Part shown: positions 14,580 to 22,949 of the stretch, in pieces
Layout: the number at the start of each line of letters is the position of its first letter
Numbering within the stretch: the first letter of the stretch is position 1
DNA from: an uncultured Clostridia bacterium
Lineage (GTDB): Bacteria; Bacillota; Clostridia; Oscillospirales; Acutalibacteraceae
NCBI GenBank assembly: GCA_946535695.1
Contig: CAMNDS010000002.1
Location: 1 to 23,245 of the forward strand
Direction: 5' to 3'
Length of the DNA stretch: 23,245 nucleotides
Made by a program: the position numbers and the translations under genes
Notes under the pieces: model-generated
The model's input: the letters and a program-made list of their open reading frames with translations, nothing else
What the model was told of the DNA's origin: nothing
Database searches by the model: none

Positions 14580-14911
14580 TAGATTTTTGTCTCAAAGAAG
14601 AACCAGCAACTATTAATAATGAAATAGATTTGATCAAACAACAAATAGAATTATTATTTGATACCGATAAAATGGAAGTATTGGGCGGCTTAGAATTTGG
14701 CACTCACTACGAAGAGTTTCTATATGATTTAAGTATAGGAGCAGACGCTATAGCGGATAAAATTTCCGCCGATATGAATACATTAAATCTTTTCGGTTAT
14801 GTACATGAAGTGAAAGTAGATTTATATCAAGGAACTGAAAATGATATTATTTTAGTGCATATATATCTTAAAAAAGATGAAATATATGAGTTGATAATTA
14901 AAATTTCTTAA
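14576..14911 (+). CDS. gp25/W-like baseplate wedge protein
   Basis: A 111-residue protein matching the gp25-like fold of contractile injection systems, where it joins inner baseplate to sheath. IDLIKQQIELLFDTDKMEVL (18-37) and GGLEFGTHYEEFLYDLS (38-54) correspond to 'i..ri..lLfT..GErv..p.fG..l..llfe'. The end, DIILVHIYLKKDEIYELII, matches the final beta strands. It is close to the usual 110-140 residues. It sits directly before the gp6/J-like gene, the standard W-J order in P2 and T4-type phages. Confidence 0.8.
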   Translation: MIDFCLKEEPATINNEIDLIKQQIELLFDTDKMEVLGGLEFGTHYEEFLYDLSIGADAIADKISADMNTLNLFGYVHEVKVDLYQGTENDIILVHIYLKKDEIYELIIKIS

Positions 14912-14912
14912 A

Positions 14913-16595
14913 ATGAAAATATTTGATTTATTAGATACTAGATATACAAATTTTGTTAATACCGTAAGATCTTATCTTTCAAGGGTGCTTACAAATTATG
15001 AAACTAATTATGGTAATAACACTATATTTGGACAACTTATCAATGTAGTATCTTCTGCGATTCAAAATTCACAGCTTTATATAGAAGATTCACTAGTAGA
15101 ACAAAATAAATACACCGCGCAACGGAAAAAAAGTATTTATTCATTAGCACAACTTTCCGGTTATAATCCTAGTTTAGGTAAAGCAGCTGGAGCGCAGATA
15201 AAACTAACATATATTCCGAGTAATGTACAAAAGTTAAATCTTATTATTAATAATCACCAAAAGCTTACATGTACACAAAACGGATTAACATATAATATTA
15301 TTCTCCCACAAGAAGCTATCGTAGTTAATGTAGATCAAGATAATAGTAGTAAATATTTATATGTAGTCGAGGGGGAATTTGAAACACAAAATTTTATATC
15401 TACGGGTGGCCAGTTATACACTATCAATGTAGGATTTTCTGGAGACGCCGATATCGATTACCTCGAGGTAAAGGTTAATAATGAAGTATGGGAGAGAGTA
15501 GATAGTTTATATGACATGGATACTAATGGTAAACAATATTGTGTAAAAACGGCTCTTAGTAGAGGATTTGATTTAATATTCGGTAATGAAGAGTTTGGCA
15601 AGCCCTTAATATCCGGCGACAATATCGACGTTACATATCTTACCCACGACGGAGAACTCGGTAATATAGACTTAAATATAGAGACTTATTTTACATTTAA
15701 TGATCCATTACAAGACATATCCGGAGAAACCGTCGACGGTAATAATATATTTAATGTTACTTTAGCTACACACGATTATGCGACATCGGGGACTAATTCG
15801 GAATCTAAAGAACAAGTAAGAGAGATGATTGGGTTAAATACGAGAAGTTTAGTTCTTTCAACACCAGAATCGTATAAAAATTTAATTAATAAATTTTCAT
15901 TTTGTGGGTATAATAGGACATGGTCAGAACCGGGCAGTTTAGTAGTTAATTCCTTAATAATGAGAAATTACAAACAACTATTAAATGACGGTAAAGACTA
16001 TTTTAATCTTCATGAAGATGATTTTAAACTGACAAATGTACAGAAGGAAAGTATTCAAAATTTTATAAATAAATCAAATAATCAACTGGCTGGTGTAGTA
16101 TATAACATATATGATCCTATTATATGTAAATATGCAATATACGTATACGTAAAATTAAAATCTTCTAATTTCGATAGAGATTATATAAGTAATCAGATCA
16201 GAAATTTAATCGGCGAATTTTTTGCAGATATAAATAGTGATATATTTGTTCCAAAATCCGATATTATTCATTTGCTTAAAAGTAAGATAGATGCTATCGA
16301 TAGTGTTGATATATATTTCATTAGTGAGCGAAATGAAACAGCAATGATAACTAATCAATATATAGATGAAAAGATAACATATAATATAGCAAAGGGGACT
16401 TATGAAAAAACGAAAGAAATAGTATATTTATTCGAACAAGAAGATCCTAATCTGGGTATGGATGCGCATGGAAATATATATCTCGAAAATGATATGCAGT
16501 TCCCCGTTTTAATGGGTGGCTGGAGATATATTAGTGATAAAGATAAGAATGATCTTACGTACGTGGATGACCCTTTAACTATTATATTCGAATAA
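14913..16595 (+). CDS. gp6/J-like baseplate wedge protein
   Basis: A 560-residue protein with the layout of the baseplate J/gp6 family. The N-terminal SAIQNSQLYIEDSLVEQNKY (50-69) and SIYSLAQLSGYNPSLGKAAG (75-94) match the family's 'r.sl..lA...Gy.p....', where the insertion of the protein in the wedge begins. The middle QVREMIGLNTRSLVLSTPES leads into the C-terminal dimerising region, with KSKIDAIDSVDIYFISE. It starts 1 bp after the upstream stop, so it is tightly coupled to the gp25-like gene. The myovirus assignment rests mainly on this pair. Confidence 0.75.
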   Translation: MKIFDLLDTRYTNFVNTVRSYLSRVLTNYETNYGNNTIFGQLINVVSSAIQNSQLYIEDSLVEQNKYTAQRKKSIYSLAQLSGYNPSLGKAAGAQIKLTYIPSNVQKLNLIINNHQKLTCTQNGLTYNIILPQEAIVVNVDQDNSSKYLYVVEGEFETQNFISTGGQLYTINVGFSGDADIDYLEVKVNNEVWERVDSLYDMDTNGKQYCVKTALSRGFDLIFGNEEFGKPLISGDNIDVTYLTHDGELGNIDLNIETYFTFNDPLQDISGETVDGNNIFNVTLATHDYATSGTNSESKEQVREMIGLNTRSLVLSTPESYKNLINKFSFCGYNRTWSEPGSLVVNSLIMRNYKQLLNDGKDYFNLHEDDFKLTNVQKESIQNFINKSNNQLAGVVYNIYDPIICKYAIYVYVKLKSSNFDRDYISNQIRNLIGEFFADINSDIFVPKSDIIHLLKSKIDAIDSVDIYFISERNETAMITNQYIDEKITYNIAKGTYEKTKEIVYLFEQEDPNLGMDAHGNIYLENDMQFPVLMGGWRYISDKDKNDLTYVDDPLTIIFE

Positions 16596-16614
16596 TATTA
16601 AATTTATATATAAT

Positions 16615-16901
16615 ATGAAAAATTTATACGAAAGTATATCACCCCGGGGTAATAAATGGAGAGCAGATAAAGTGATATTTCATATAACGGGTATAAAAAA
16701 TCATCCTTGTTTAGATATAAATAATTAAAAAATCATCCTTGTTTAGATATAAATAATATTTTCGATAGAGACGAAATCGATGATTTAGCAGATCAATTTG
16801 AAATATTATTACCTAGAAATACTAAATTGGTAATAACTGACTTTCAAATAGTAAATGGTTCACAATATGATAGTAACGGTAACTTATTTATAGAAGCATA
16901 A
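16615..16901 (+). pseudogene. 84-codon ORF broken by a 32-bp tandem duplication
   Basis: From ATG 16615 the frame reads MKNLYESISPRGNKWRADK, then HPCLDINN, and stops at TAA 16726-16728 after 37 residues. Removing one copy of the 32-bp repeat at 16694-16757 restores a single open frame of 84 residues. It continues IFDRDEIDDLADQFEILLPR and ends GNLFIEA, stopping at 16901. The downstream part still has coding character, so the break is recent. It lies between the J-like and large tail genes, as a small baseplate or tail accessory protein would. It could be a natural mutation, a reversible switch or an assembly error. Confidence 0.8.
16694..16757. repeat. Perfect 32-bp tandem duplication
   Basis: TAAAAAATCATCCTTG plus TTTAGATATAAATAAT occurs twice without a gap (16694-16725 and 16726-16757). 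Because 32 is not a multiple of three, it shifts the frame of the surrounding ORF. It looks like replication slippage. Confidence 0.95.
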
Positions 16902-16912
16902 ATAGTATAAAT

Positions 16913-17089
16913 ATGGATAAAGTTAGACTCGAGGAAAAAAATGGTACCTATACAGTATATGTTCTTAGGCATGACGCGGAAGTACCTGTATTTATTATTA
17001 AAGATAAGAAACAAGCGGAATTGATGTATAAATATATAAATGATTCAAATGATAAGATTTGTAGATATAGAGAACGGCGTCGTGTATAA
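16913..17089 (+). CDS. Small hypothetical protein in the baseplate operon
   Basis: A 58-residue protein beginning MDKVRLEEKNGTYTVYVLRH and ending KICRYRERRRV, with a very basic tail. The last 50 bp overlap the start of the 855-residue gene in another frame. It has a plausible beta-strand-rich N-terminus and a helix (DKKQAELMYKYI). No family is recognised. Its operon position and spacing (11 bp after the broken ORF) support expression. Confidence 0.5.
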   Translation: MDKVRLEEKNGTYTVYVLRHDAEVPVFIIKDKKQAELMYKYINDSNDKICRYRERRRV

Positions 17090-19607
17090 TGGGAGTAAAC
17101 CATATATATTTTGGTTTAATAAAGAACAGAGCACACAAGAGATTTATGTTAAAAAAATATGTATATTAAGCGATAAAATAGATATTAATATATCTATTCC
17201 TGAAAATAATATATTTAAATTACTTAATATGCAAATCATTGATACATTAAGCGATATAAACATCAATGATTTTACTTACAAGAATATCGGAGAGCTCTAT
17301 ACTAATAATTATATAAGTGAAGGTACTGAATATGAAGGATTATATGTACATATGTTATATATATCCGCGCGTAGTGAAAATATAGGGGAGTTTCATGAAG
17401 ATTTTATTGTTGACAATGAACAATTCGAAGTAGCGGCAGATTTTTATACAGAAAGAGAAAACTTAAAAATAAATCTATCAAATTTCGGAGTCGAGATTCC
17501 GGAGTCGATACAAAACGCAATATATGATTCTAATGTTCATAACGAGACGAAAGATAATATATTACTTAATAGAAAATATAAAGAATTATTACTGAATTAT
17601 TGGGATATAATAGCTGGCCGCGGTTCGTATAAGTCCCTTTTAGATTCACTTAAATGGTTCGAGTATGGCGATTTAGTAAAAATTCAGGAGATATGGGAGC
17701 ATGACGAATGGGGGTTAAATAGATTAAATAGGGAAGAATTAAATTTATTATTAACAGAAAAAACAAAATCAACACTTGCTAATTTTTCTAAAACTACATA
17801 TTTAGGTCTTTATCTTGCATTACAAAAATATTTAACTAAGGACGGAGAAGTTCAATATGATAAATTAAATGACATATCTGTTATAGAAAATGCTTCTTCG
17901 CCATATTTTTTAAAAAATAAAAAAATAAAAGTCGATACTACATATTATTCGACATCGACAGAAGAATTGAGAGATACAAACAATTCTAATTATCGAGGAT
18001 TATTAGGTGAATTGACTCCGAAGTTAAAAAATAATCTTTTCAAGTGGAGTGTCGAAGATTTAAGTCTTAAAATGTATTTATTTGGTAGTTATTATGAATC
18101 ATATTTTATGCCAATACATTTAGATCTTTTACATTCAACTATTGAAAGTATAGTATTTGCGAATACAATTAAATGTTTAAATGCAAATTATCTAGATAGA
18201 TTCGACTATTTTATCGATTTAGATTCTTTTAATTGCTCTGTTAAAGATGGTAGTATCTATAGATTACATGACGTCAACGTACAATCATATGATAATTTAT
18301 TGACTAACATCTCCGGGGCTCCTAATACTGATATGGTGTACACTTACGAAAAATCAGACTCTTCTGACGATTCATCTAATGATTTATTTGCATTCGGAGT
18401 CACAGATTCAGATGATACTCAAATGATCATGCAATATCCGAATGAGAGTTCGACAGATGAAATCATTAATGATAGACTTAAAACATACTATATGAATCGA
18501 TATAATGGTATTGGGGTAGTGATACCATTTAACTGTACAATATATATCGATGAAGAGGATTTTGTAAATACAGAGACAGTGATCGTATCAAATAAAACGA
18601 TAAGAAAACTTATAAAACATACTTTATATCCATCCATAGATGGTAAAATAAATATAAATTTCAAACTTTTACTAGTAGAAGAAGGAATAAATAATGTTGT
18701 TTTATATTTTAAGACAGCCGGGGGTAGAAGTTTTATCAAAACGATTCATATCGAAGTCGTGGGAGATACTAAATGTAAACTTAAAATATATAAAGTAAAA
18801 TCTAATAAGAGTCTAAAAGGTTTAAATCAAGACGATTATCAAACCGAATTTAACGGAAATGGTTATCGTAATGATTTTATGAAGTTTATCCGTCCTTATA
18901 ACCTTTATATGTATACACATAATAGATATGATGGTGACTTGAGAGATTATCATGATAAACCTCTACCGGGATTATATCGAACATTTATTCCCGGAATAAA
19001 GACCTGTAATAAAGAAGATGATGGAATAAAATATAATAGAGTAATTATTTTTGATGCAGAAGTTTTAATTTATCTAGATGATAAATATATTAATCGAATA
19101 AATCGATTATTCAATATTGCGGAAAGAAATGTATCTTCTATAAATAAACATTATTATGTTATTGTAAGCAAATCATTCGTTAACGATTGGAATGATGATA
19201 TGAAATCATCGATACGAGACTTGCACGATAATTTATGTGGATATATAGTGAGAGAATCTGATGGTTTCTTCTTCCAACATCATCATTTAGTTGAGTTGGG
19301 AGCGGATGAAAAAACTTGTAAATTGGGAGATGATATTAGTTTTTATACAATAACGGATAAGGATACAGTTTGTGTTGTTCCAGATTTGAAATACAATAAT
19401 ATATCATACGAAGATACCGAATGGATATTTAAAAACGTATCGACAACAACTCCTTATGAGATTAAAATGCAATCGATTAAAGAACCTTTTATAGGAAATG
19501 ATATTAAGTCGAAATTACTGCCAGGTTTTTATGATATCATTTTTAGGTATAAATTAGGAGGTGAATGGGAAGAGACATATCTAAAAAGCGCTTTTAGAAA
19601 GATATAA
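17040..19607 (+). CDS. Large tail/baseplate protein, possibly gpI-like at its core
   Basis: An 855-residue protein, the last of the plus-strand operon. The segment ELLLNYWDIIAGRGSYKSLL (187-206), then DSLKWFEYGDLVKIQEIWEH (207-226), resembles the 'yr.kGT..gl...l...g....v.E.we' core of P2 gpI-type tail proteins. Genes in the order W-like, J-like, then this one would match P2. The rest, including an Asp/Ser-rich stretch (YEKSDSSDDSSNDLF), is unlike gpI and much longer than its ~180 residues. It could be a fusion with a beta-rich receptor-side module. The ATG at 17040 overlaps the preceding ORF; Met4 at 17049 is a possible alternative. The gpI link is tentative. Confidence 0.6.
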   Translation: MIQMIRFVDIENGVVYNGSKPYIFWFNKEQSTQEIYVKKICILSDKIDINISIPENNIFKLLNMQIIDTLSDININDFTYKNIGELYTNNYISEGTEYEGLYVHMLYISARSENIGEFHEDFIVDNEQFEVAADFYTERENLKINLSNFGVEIPESIQNAIYDSNVHNETKDNILLNRKYKELLLNYWDIIAGRGSYKSLLDSLKWFEYGDLVKIQEIWEHDEWGLNRLNREELNLLLTEKTKSTLANFSKTTYLGLYLALQKYLTKDGEVQYDKLNDISVIENASSPYFLKNKKIKVDTTYYSTSTEELRDTNNSNYRGLLGELTPKLKNNLFKWSVEDLSLKMYLFGSYYESYFMPIHLDLLHSTIESIVFANTIKCLNANYLDRFDYFIDLDSFNCSVKDGSIYRLHDVNVQSYDNLLTNISGAPNTDMVYTYEKSDSSDDSSNDLFAFGVTDSDDTQMIMQYPNESSTDEIINDRLKTYYMNRYNGIGVVIPFNCTIYIDEEDFVNTETVIVSNKTIRKLIKHTLYPSIDGKININFKLLLVEEGINNVVLYFKTAGGRSFIKTIHIEVVGDTKCKLKIYKVKSNKSLKGLNQDDYQTEFNGNGYRNDFMKFIRPYNLYMYTHNRYDGDLRDYHDKPLPGLYRTFIPGIKTCNKEDDGIKYNRVIIFDAEVLIYLDDKYINRINRLFNIAERNVSSINKHYYVIVSKSFVNDWNDDMKSSIRDLHDNLCGYIVRESDGFFFQHHHLVELGADEKTCKLGDDISFYTITDKDTVCVVPDLKYNNISYEDTEWIFKNVSTTTPYEIKMQSIKEPFIGNDIKSKLLPGFYDIIFRYKLGGEWEETYLKSAFRKI

Positions 19608-19794
19608 AAGAAAAATCTATTCGTTGATTCTTCCTCGAATAGATTTTTTTATTTTTATATATTTTATGATAATTTATAGGACGTCCATACATCTCTATCT
19701 CGCGTTCTCGATTTTCTTTTCTTACTCTTTTAAGAGCTTCGAACATTATATCAGGTTTCTTCTTCGTTTTCATTTTCATAATAATAAATTTCAT
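19594..19794 (-). CDS. Small basic protein, convergent with the baseplate operon
   Basis: A 66-residue, very basic protein: KPDIMFEALKRVRKENRERE (13-32), then IEMYGRPINYHKIYKNKKIY, then SRKNQRIDFSF. I have seen the 'R..eie..grp...hKi.ksKK.YsRK' pattern in short uncharacterised proteins of Bacteroidales and their phages, so I take it as a real gene. Its start overlaps the end of the phosphoribosyltransferase gene. Met6 (19779) or Met8 (19773) could be the true start. Its 3' end runs through the terminator hairpin and overlaps the opposing gene by 14 bp. The charge suggests nucleic-acid or ribosome contact, unproven. Confidence 0.6.
   Translation of the reverse strand: MKFIIMKMKTKKKPDIMFEALKRVRKENREREIEMYGRPINYHKIYKNKKIYSRKNQRIDFSFISF
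19611..19650. terminator. Bidirectional hairpin terminator
   Basis: AAAAATCTATTCG (19611-19623) pairs perfectly with CGAATAGATTTTT (19636-19648) around a 12-nt loop, with A- and T-runs at the two ends so it can work in both directions. It lies 3 bp after the stop of the baseplate operon and inside the 3' codons of the opposing small gene. Confidence 0.85.
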
Positions 19795-20302
19795 TTACCA
19801 TCCTACATTTATTATTATCATCTAGTCCGCAGCCGATATAAAAATTTTTTGTATTATCTAAAATTCCAAAATCGACTTCTACGCCTTTATCTAACTGATA
19901 TCCTTCTCGTGCAAGTAATGTATAAAAACGAATATCCTGCGCTCCCTTCTCCTTGAGAAACTTATATACCCCATTTAATGTAGCCCCGGTATCACAAAAA
20001 TCATCGATTACGATAACATGTTTATTATTAAAATCGACATCGGGTATATATTTAAAGTTTAAATCGCCGCGTTCTTTCCCATGATATGAACTCACTTTCA
20101 TCGAATACGTATTAAGTCTCATTAGTTCATAGTATGGTAAATTTTGTAATATCTTTCCTGCTAAAAACGCCCCACCTTCTAAAAGTGTTAAAAAGATCAC
20201 TTCATCTTTTTTAATACTTTGCATGTATTGTATCAGTTTCGTACATAATCTTCGAACTGCGCTTTCTATATCTACTATTCTATATTGTACTCGTTTTTTC
20301 AT
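19751..20302 (-). CDS. Hypoxanthine/guanine-type phosphoribosyltransferase
   Basis: A 183-residue type I phosphoribosyltransferase. VIVIDDFCDTGATL (96-109) is the PRPP-binding signature with the two acidic residues. LTLLEGGAFLAG (38-49) is the 'l.GG..f..dl' loop of purine enzymes, and SSYHGKERG (71-79) fits the flexible catalytic loop ('sSY'). VDFGILDNTKNFYIGCGLDD near the end is like the purine-binding segment of HPRT. It would salvage hypoxanthine to IMP or guanine to GMP. IMP is the substrate of the IMPDH-family enzyme at 3597-4727, so the phage may carry two linked steps. It lies just downstream of a tRNA gene. Confidence 0.82.
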   Translation of the reverse strand: MKKRVQYRIVDIESAVRRLCTKLIQYMQSIKKDEVIFLTLLEGGAFLAGKILQNLPYYELMRLNTYSMKVSSYHGKERGDLNFKYIPDVDFNNKHVIVIDDFCDTGATLNGVYKFLKEKGAQDIRFYTLLAREGYQLDKGVEVDFGILDNTKNFYIGCGLDDNNKCRMVNEIYYYENENEEET

Positions 20303-20319
20303 ATTATTGTTATTATTAG

Positions 20320-20393
20320 TATCCCCACTGGGGTTCGAACCCAGAACTTACAGCTTAGAAGGCTGTTATTCTATCCAATTGAATTACAGGGAT
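20320..20393 (-). tRNA. tRNA-Arg (anticodon UCU)
   Basis: The 74-nt minus-strand sequence folds as a full cloverleaf. The acceptor is ATCCCTG paired with TGGGGAT, with discriminator A. The D-stem is ATTC/GAAT, the anticodon stem is ACAGC/GCTGT with loop CTTCTAA (anticodon TCT), a 5-nt variable loop follows, and the T-stem is CTGGG/CCCAG with loop TTCGAAC. CCA is not encoded. It reads AGA, the natural arginine codon of an AT-rich genome. It is flanked closely by coding genes and probably lies in their transcript. Confidence 0.95.
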
Positions 20394-20401
20394 TTATACC
20401 A

Positions 20402-21019
20402 TCAACTACAACTGTTAGGGAAATATAATAATGTTATCCCATCTTTATGGATATCTATGTTAGGATATTTCATTTTAAATTTATTCATTTCAAAACCAGT
20501 TGTAAGAAAATGAATACCGTTTCTTGTAGGCACTTCCATTACAACTTTATCCCAGGTTTTAAAATCGCCAGGAAGGGGATTGAGTGTGCTTATATAGCTT
20601 CTGATTTCATCTTTATCGTAATGTAAATCATTATCGATATCAATCAGATAAAGTTTTACTGTTTCGGCTTGAGAACCAGATTGGCCGCAAGCTACGTTGA
20701 AATTAGAAGAAAGACTTTTCCAGTCTCTATTACCTATTTCCTCCGAAAGTACTCGAATTGCCATTAATCCTACCTTTTCAACATCGAGAGTATTCATCTT
20801 AATATATGCCCTTGCCCTATTCTGTTCGCACTTTTCAATAATATGTGGCTTAAACCTATCAAATTGTTCTTTATCAAAAATATAAAAAGATTCTATCGGT
20901 CTCGAATAACCGTGCATTTCTGGATTTTCTTTTTTACGTTTTATAATTTGTATAAAGTAAAATGATTTTTCATTATAAAACGTAAGATGCTGTTTTATAA
21001 GATCAAAGTTATCTACCAT
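20402..21019 (-). CDS. Hypothetical protein with AEP-primase-like motifs
   Basis: A 205-residue protein. VKLYLIDIDND (121-131) gives an h-h-D-x-D motif and VPTRNGIHFLTTGF (163-176) gives a G-x-H motif. The order and spacing are like motifs I and II of archaeo-eukaryotic primases, though a convincing third motif is lacking. NRARAYIKMNTLDVEKVGLM (67-86) and the rest match a family I recall from Bacteroidales and phages without a known role. Primase-like or nucleotide-binding function is a weak suggestion. It ends 8 bp before the tRNA. Confidence 0.55.
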   Translation of the reverse strand: MVDNFDLIKQHLTFYNEKSFYFIQIIKRKKENPEMHGYSRPIESFYIFDKEQFDRFKPHIIEKCEQNRARAYIKMNTLDVEKVGLMAIRVLSEEIGNRDWKSLSSNFNVACGQSGSQAETVKLYLIDIDNDLHYDKDEIRSYISTLNPLPGDFKTWDKVVMEVPTRNGIHFLTTGFEMNKFKMKYPNIDIHKDGITLLYFPNSCS

Positions 21020-21048
21020 AATTTAATATATGAAAGATTTATCTAAAT

Positions 21049-22275
21049 TTAGTGATTGTTTCGATAATAATCTTTTCGAATACTTATTAGTAATTTATTA
21101 GCGAATTGTAAGTCTACGGTTTCTGGGAGAATAGTCATCTTTTTAGCTTCTTCTAATCTCTTCATTAAAGAATCGGTGATTTTTAAAATTTCATCATATT
21201 CGTATTTGTGATTTTTAATATCAAGTAAGTATTGTCGATCTATATTAGCCCGATCGATATTAAATTTTCCAGTTTCTGCTAATTCGCATGCCATAATCAA
21301 TAATCTTATACAATGCATTATATTTTTCGCATCGTAATTTTTCATCAAATTTGATTCGTAACGAGCAGGATTTCTTTTCTTTTCCCAGTCTTTATATTCT
21401 TTATATTGACGGCAATGCGTAGAGTAACCGTCTTTATTATAAGAAAGGTAACAAATAGGGATGTCGCCTTTTAGAATAGGATCAAGATGCACATCATTAC
21501 TTGTTCCAGCTTCTTTTTGGATTCCATGATAACCTATAGGAACTGCGTGCTCCCACACTTCACAAAGATATTCTTCATAATCTTGTTCAGGATTCCATTT
21601 TGGGAAAAAGCTATTTAAAATGTCACTATACCATTTATTGTTTTCATGACTATTGAATTTTGCTGCAAAATCCCAACCAGAAGTAAATTCCATTTTCAAA
21701 TGCTGCTGCCAATCATAAAATACTCCATACATTTGATTCATATTTGGCATATGATTTAAGCCACAATATTTCTGTTTTAACCTATGTTCACTAAGCCATT
21801 CACTAATAAGTTCAGTTCCTTGCGCATCGTTAAATGTATAGCAAAAATCAATAGGGGTCTTCTTAATTACTATTGGATTAACAATCTTTTTATTAAGACC
21901 TCTTGCCTTATATATTTGAGATCTTGCGTATCCGGAAAGAGAATTAAGTACTTGTTTTGTTAAAAATTGTTCACGATTAGCAAATAATACATTTATAGAA
22001 GGATGCTTATATTGTACGCATGAATCCGGTATGAATAGCATTTCTAACATACTCGGGTTGCCAGCAATAAGTAATTCTATTACTCTTCCTATTTCGTAAA
22101 GAGTATTATCATTTTTCTCATCAGCTATATATTCGGTTTGTTTCAATCCATATAATTCATCCGCAGTCTTAATAAAGATACCCGTCGTATCTATATCGGA
22201 CTGTTCTGTGGCTAATCCATATGCATGACTGCCGCGTATACACTTAAACAAAATTTGATTATTCATTATTTCCAA
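21049..22275 (-). CDS. RlaP-type nucleotidyltransferase (DNA polymerase beta superfamily)
   Basis: A 408-residue protein. CIRGSHAYGLATEQSDIDTT (12-31) is the nucleotidyltransferase signature (G-S...G......S-D-x-D) with Asp27 and Asp29 as metal ligands, and GIFIKTADELYGL follows as in the RlaP family. RlaP proteins are often linked to RNA ligases and are thought to repair RNA ends; phages use such systems against host anticodon nucleases. The remainder is helical (for example ARSQIYKARGLNKKI), as in this family. No RNA ligase is in the window. Its start overlaps the end of NrdG by 10 bp. The ATG at 22275 is used; Met4 is also possible. Confidence 0.75.
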   Translation of the reverse strand: MEIMNNQILFKCIRGSHAYGLATEQSDIDTTGIFIKTADELYGLKQTEYIADEKNDNTLYEIGRVIELLIAGNPSMLEMLFIPDSCVQYKHPSINVLFANREQFLTKQVLNSLSGYARSQIYKARGLNKKIVNPIVIKKTPIDFCYTFNDAQGTELISEWLSEHRLKQKYCGLNHMPNMNQMYGVFYDWQQHLKMEFTSGWDFAAKFNSHENNKWYSDILNSFFPKWNPEQDYEEYLCEVWEHAVPIGYHGIQKEAGTSNDVHLDPILKGDIPICYLSYNKDGYSTHCRQYKEYKDWEKKRNPARYESNLMKNYDAKNIMHCIRLLIMACELAETGKFNIDRANIDRQYLLDIKNHKYEYDEILKITDSLMKRLEEAKKMTILPETVDLQFANKLLISIRKDYYRNNH

Positions 22276-22805
22276 AATTTATAAGTTACGTCTTTCCCCG
22301 TTATCCTATGTATTTTATTATTTACTAATTTATGAGCTAATGAATGTGAATAAAACGGGGATAATTCATATAGTCGTTGATTTGTATTTTTATTATCTAG
22401 ACCACCTAATTCTTTTTTATATGGTCCTACTTTTATAAAATCCAAATCTTGCATCCAACTTATATCAGTTATATCATCTACTATATCTTGAATAGATTCT
22501 CTACCCGAATAAAAGGCAATTTTTAATTTACATCGATATTTATCGTAATAAACTACTTTTTCGACTAACTCGCCTAGAGATTCGTAGTCACTATCACCAC
22601 CCATAAAACAAACACATGTAATTCCTGGATTTTTATCTAGAATATCATACAATTGTTGCGGAGTCAACTCAATCCCATTATCTCTCCACAACCAAGAAGA
22701 ATGACATCCTTCGCAACGGATAGGACAGTTAGATATATTTAAACAAAGTACGACCTCATCGGGTATTTCAGCAAATGTAATTTGATAATTATATAATTTT
22801 AACAT
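22266..22805 (-). CDS. nrdG: Anaerobic ribonucleotide reductase activating protein
   Basis: A 179-residue radical-SAM protein. NCPIRCEGCHSSWLW (26-40) carries the CxxxCxxC iron-sulfur motif at Cys27, Cys31 and Cys34, with the 'GCH...w' that distinguishes NrdG from QueE-type enzymes. CVCFMGGDSD (66-75) is the glycine-rich SAM segment, and DFIKVGPYKKELGGLDNKNT with NQRLYEL is the typical NrdG C-terminus. It makes the glycyl radical on the class III reductase NrdD, which converts NTPs to dNTPs without oxygen. NrdD is not in this window. The gene implies an anaerobic host. Confidence 0.88.
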   Translation of the reverse strand: MLKLYNYQITFAEIPDEVVLCLNISNCPIRCEGCHSSWLWRDNGIELTPQQLYDILDKNPGITCVCFMGGDSDYESLGELVEKVVYYDKYRCKLKIAFYSGRESIQDIVDDITDISWMQDLDFIKVGPYKKELGGLDNKNTNQRLYELSPFYSHSLAHKLVNNKIHRITGKDVTYKFWK

Positions 22806-22892
22806 AAAATCAATTCTAAGCTTGTTTTTCTTCGATCTCTGCGGAGTTCTTTATGAAAATAAGAAATTATATATTTTTTAATAAAAAATCGT

Positions 22893-22918
22893 TTATAACA
22901 CAATTTAGATTGTTATAA
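22893..22918. promoter_or_regulatory. Imperfect inverted repeat upstream of nrdG
   Basis: TTATAACACAAT, a TTAG centre, then ATTGTTATAA form a dyad with a two-base bulge in the 216-bp gap between the BspA-like gene and nrdG. It could be an operator or part of an mRNA leader. No regulator is identified and dyads arise easily in A/T-rich DNA. Confidence 0.25.
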
Positions 22919-22949
22919 CTAATTATAATTATATTATCTAAAACATTAT

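Noticed and set aside
18488..18739. Minus-strand 83-residue ORF inside the large tail gene
   Set aside because: Shadow of a continuous 855-codon gene; no conserved features.
20223..20513. Plus-strand ORF containing VSPLGFEPRTYSLEG
   Set aside because: It is the antisense translation of the tRNA-Arg gene; 'GFEPRT' is the usual artefact from the T-loop GTTCGAA.
22266..22805. Radical-SAM protein as QueE of a 7-deazaguanine pathway
   Set aside because: The GCHSSWLW after the cluster motif and the VGPYKKELGGL...NQRLYEL end are NrdG features, so it does not supply the missing deazaguanine step.
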